From NCBI GenBank assembly GCA_900552985.1, contig USBP01000065.1:1-7212 (forward strand): DNA of 7,212 nucleotides, read 5' to 3'. The notes under the pieces were generated by a model. That model was not told where the DNA came from. It was given only the letters and a program-made list of their open reading frames with translations, and searched no databases. The DNA is from an uncultured Oscillospiraceae bacterium (GTDB lineage Bacteria; Bacillota; Clostridia; Oscillospirales; Acutalibacteraceae). Within the stretch, counting starts at the first letter, position 1. Each line of letters opens with the position of its first letter. Below, one piece after another: positions 6,130-7,212 of the stretch. The position numbers were made by a program, and so were the translations under genes.

Positions 6130-6927
6130 ATGCCGGTATTAAAGCATGCAAAGCGTATGGTTGTAAAGGTAGGCACCTCTACGCTCACCTATGAAACGGG
6201 AAAAACAAATATCCGCCGGATGGCAAAGCTGGTCAGCGTCCTTTCCGACCTGCTCAATTCCGGGATGGAGATCGTGCTGGTCACGAGCGGAGCGATCGGC
6301 GTAGGAGTGGGGAAGCTGGGCCTGCATGAGCGGCCAGAGGATACCCCGGGCCGTCAGGCCGCGGCGACGGTCGGCCAGTGCGAGCTGATGTTTATGTACG
6401 ATAAGCTGTTCGGCGAGTATGGGCACACGGTGGGGCAGCTGCTGGTTACGCGCGGCGATATTGAAAGCGAGTGCCGGAAACAAAATCTTATCAATACCTT
6501 TGAAAAGCTGTTTGCCTTTGGGGCCATCCCGATTGTTAATGAAAACGACAGCGTCGCGGTGGAGGAAATCGTTTTCGGCGATAACGACAGCCTGTCCGCC
6601 ATTGTGGCCTGCCTTGTGAAAGCGGATGCGCTGGTTATCCTGAGCGATATTGACGGCCTGTATGAAAGCGATCCGCGCACGGATGCGGATGCCCGGCTGA
6701 TCCCCGTCGTGGAGGAAATCGACGACCGGATCCGGGCGCTTGCGGGAGGCAGCGGCACACGGCGCGGCACCGGGGGGATGATTACCAAGCTGCACGCAGC
6801 CGAAATTGCCACGCAGGCGGGTATTGACACCGTGGTGATGAATGGAAGCGCCCCGCAGGATCTCTATAAGCTCCTGGAGGGCCGCCAGATCGGTACATTT
6901 TTTAAAGCCGGGAGGAATCGTGAATGA
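6130..6927 (+). CDS. proB: Glutamate 5-kinase (gamma-glutamyl kinase), short form without PUA domain
   Basis: A 265-residue cytoplasmic amino acid kinase that phosphorylates L-glutamate to gamma-glutamyl phosphate, the first step of proline synthesis and the usual point of feedback inhibition by proline. Visible motifs: MVVKVGTSTLT near the N-terminus (10-20, phosphate-binding loop), LVTSGAIGVGVGKLG (50-64), GQLLVTRGD (102-110), PIVNENDSVAVEEIVFGDND (134-153, glutamate binding), LVILSDIDGLYESDPR (168-183) and GTGGMITKLHAAEIA (213-227, nucleotide binding). The protein stops after the kinase domain, whereas many ProB proteins of about 370 residues carry a C-terminal PUA domain. Short forms are known in Bacillota, so this is not a truncation. 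ATG at 6130 has AGGGG 7 bases upstream. Its stop overlaps the proA start (ATGA at 6924-6927), implying translational coupling with the next enzyme. Confidence 0.96.
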   Translation: MPVLKHAKRMVVKVGTSTLTYETGKTNIRRMAKLVSVLSDLLNSGMEIVLVTSGAIGVGVGKLGLHERPEDTPGRQAAATVGQCELMFMYDKLFGEYGHTVGQLLVTRGDIESECRKQNLINTFEKLFAFGAIPIVNENDSVAVEEIVFGDNDSLSAIVACLVKADALVILSDIDGLYESDPRTDADARLIPVVEEIDDRIRALAGGSGTRRGTGGMITKLHAAEIATQAGIDTVVMNGSAPQDLYKLLEGRQIGTFFKAGRNRE

Positions 6928-7212
6928 CGGCATTGGAACAGCTGGGCCGGCAGGCAAAGCAGGCGGAGCGCCTTTTGCGCACAGCCTCTACCGCCTGCAA
7001 GGATCGGGGCCTCTCAGAAATCGCGGATGCACTGGTGGAAAACAGCGCTGCGATTCTGGATGCGAACGCCCTTGATATTGCAAACGGAGAGCAAGCCGGT
7101 ATGAGCCCGGCGCTACTTGACCGTCTGCGCCTAAATGAAACGCGGATTGCCGGGATGGCGCAGGGGGTGCGGGAAATCATCGCGCTGGCCGATCCGGTCG
7201 GCCGGGTGCTGG
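6924..7212 (+). CDS. proA: Glutamate-5-semialdehyde dehydrogenase (gamma-glutamyl phosphate reductase), 5' part only
   Basis: The first 96 codons are present and the gene continues past the right edge. ProA reduces gamma-glutamyl phosphate with NADPH to glutamate 5-semialdehyde, the second step of proline synthesis, probably taking the labile intermediate straight from ProB. The N-terminal part is typical: MTALEQLGRQAKQAERLLR, then ALVENSAAILDANALDIANG (38-57), and ALLDRLRLNETRIAGMAQGV (63-82) followed by DPVGRVL. The catalytic cysteine lies outside the window. The start is fixed by GGAGG (6911-6915) 8 bases upstream and by the 4-base overlap with the proB stop. Gene order proB-proA is the standard arrangement, so the call is firm despite the missing part. 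Confidence 0.94.
   Translation, partial: MTALEQLGRQAKQAERLLRTASTACKDRGLSEIADALVENSAAILDANALDIANGEQAGMSPALLDRLRLNETRIAGMAQGVREIIALADPVGRVL

Noticed and set aside
6139..6957. 272-codon open frame on the minus strand, antisense to proB
   Set aside because: Shadow of proB codon bias, no motifs, and it crosses the coupled proB-proA junction.

Overview
The window looks like a stretch of chromosome from a spore-forming, moderately GC-rich member of the Bacillota, most likely the Clostridia. The reasons are a SpoIID sporulation hydrolase, a clostridial-type citrate synthase, a short glutamate 5-kinase without the C-terminal PUA domain, TTG starts, strong purine-rich Shine-Dalgarno sites and SigA-like promoters. 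The assignment rests on gene content and protein character only.

Layout. Positions 1-4040 are read on the minus strand. From the upstream end: a citrate synthase (4040-2613) with a near-consensus promoter just before it; an unrecognised polytopic membrane protein (2580-1672), 32 bases downstream and apparently in the same operon, closed by a clear intrinsic terminator (1659-1629); an AEC-family transporter (1595-672); and a QueG-like iron-sulfur protein that runs off the left edge. Divergent from citrate synthase, on the plus strand, is spoIID (4188-5183). It converges on a minus-strand ECF-like sigma factor (start at 5766), which appears frameshifted in region 4. A 363-base divergent intergenic region carries a promoter for the sigma gene and one for proB. 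Then proB (6130-6927) and the start of proA (6924 to the right edge) form a translationally coupled proline operon.

How the genes work together. ProB and ProA catalyse the first two steps of proline synthesis from glutamate. Citrate synthase supplies citrate towards 2-oxoglutarate and glutamate, so it is metabolically upstream of proBA, although it is separately transcribed. SpoIID acts in engulfment during sporulation. The sigma factor has no visible anti-sigma partner.

No mobile element, CRISPR array, phage gene, tRNA or rRNA was seen, and I find no convincing new multi-gene system. The points most worth a second look are the apparent frameshift in the sigma factor, the unresolved start of the QueG-like gene, and the unknown membrane protein tied to citrate synthase.
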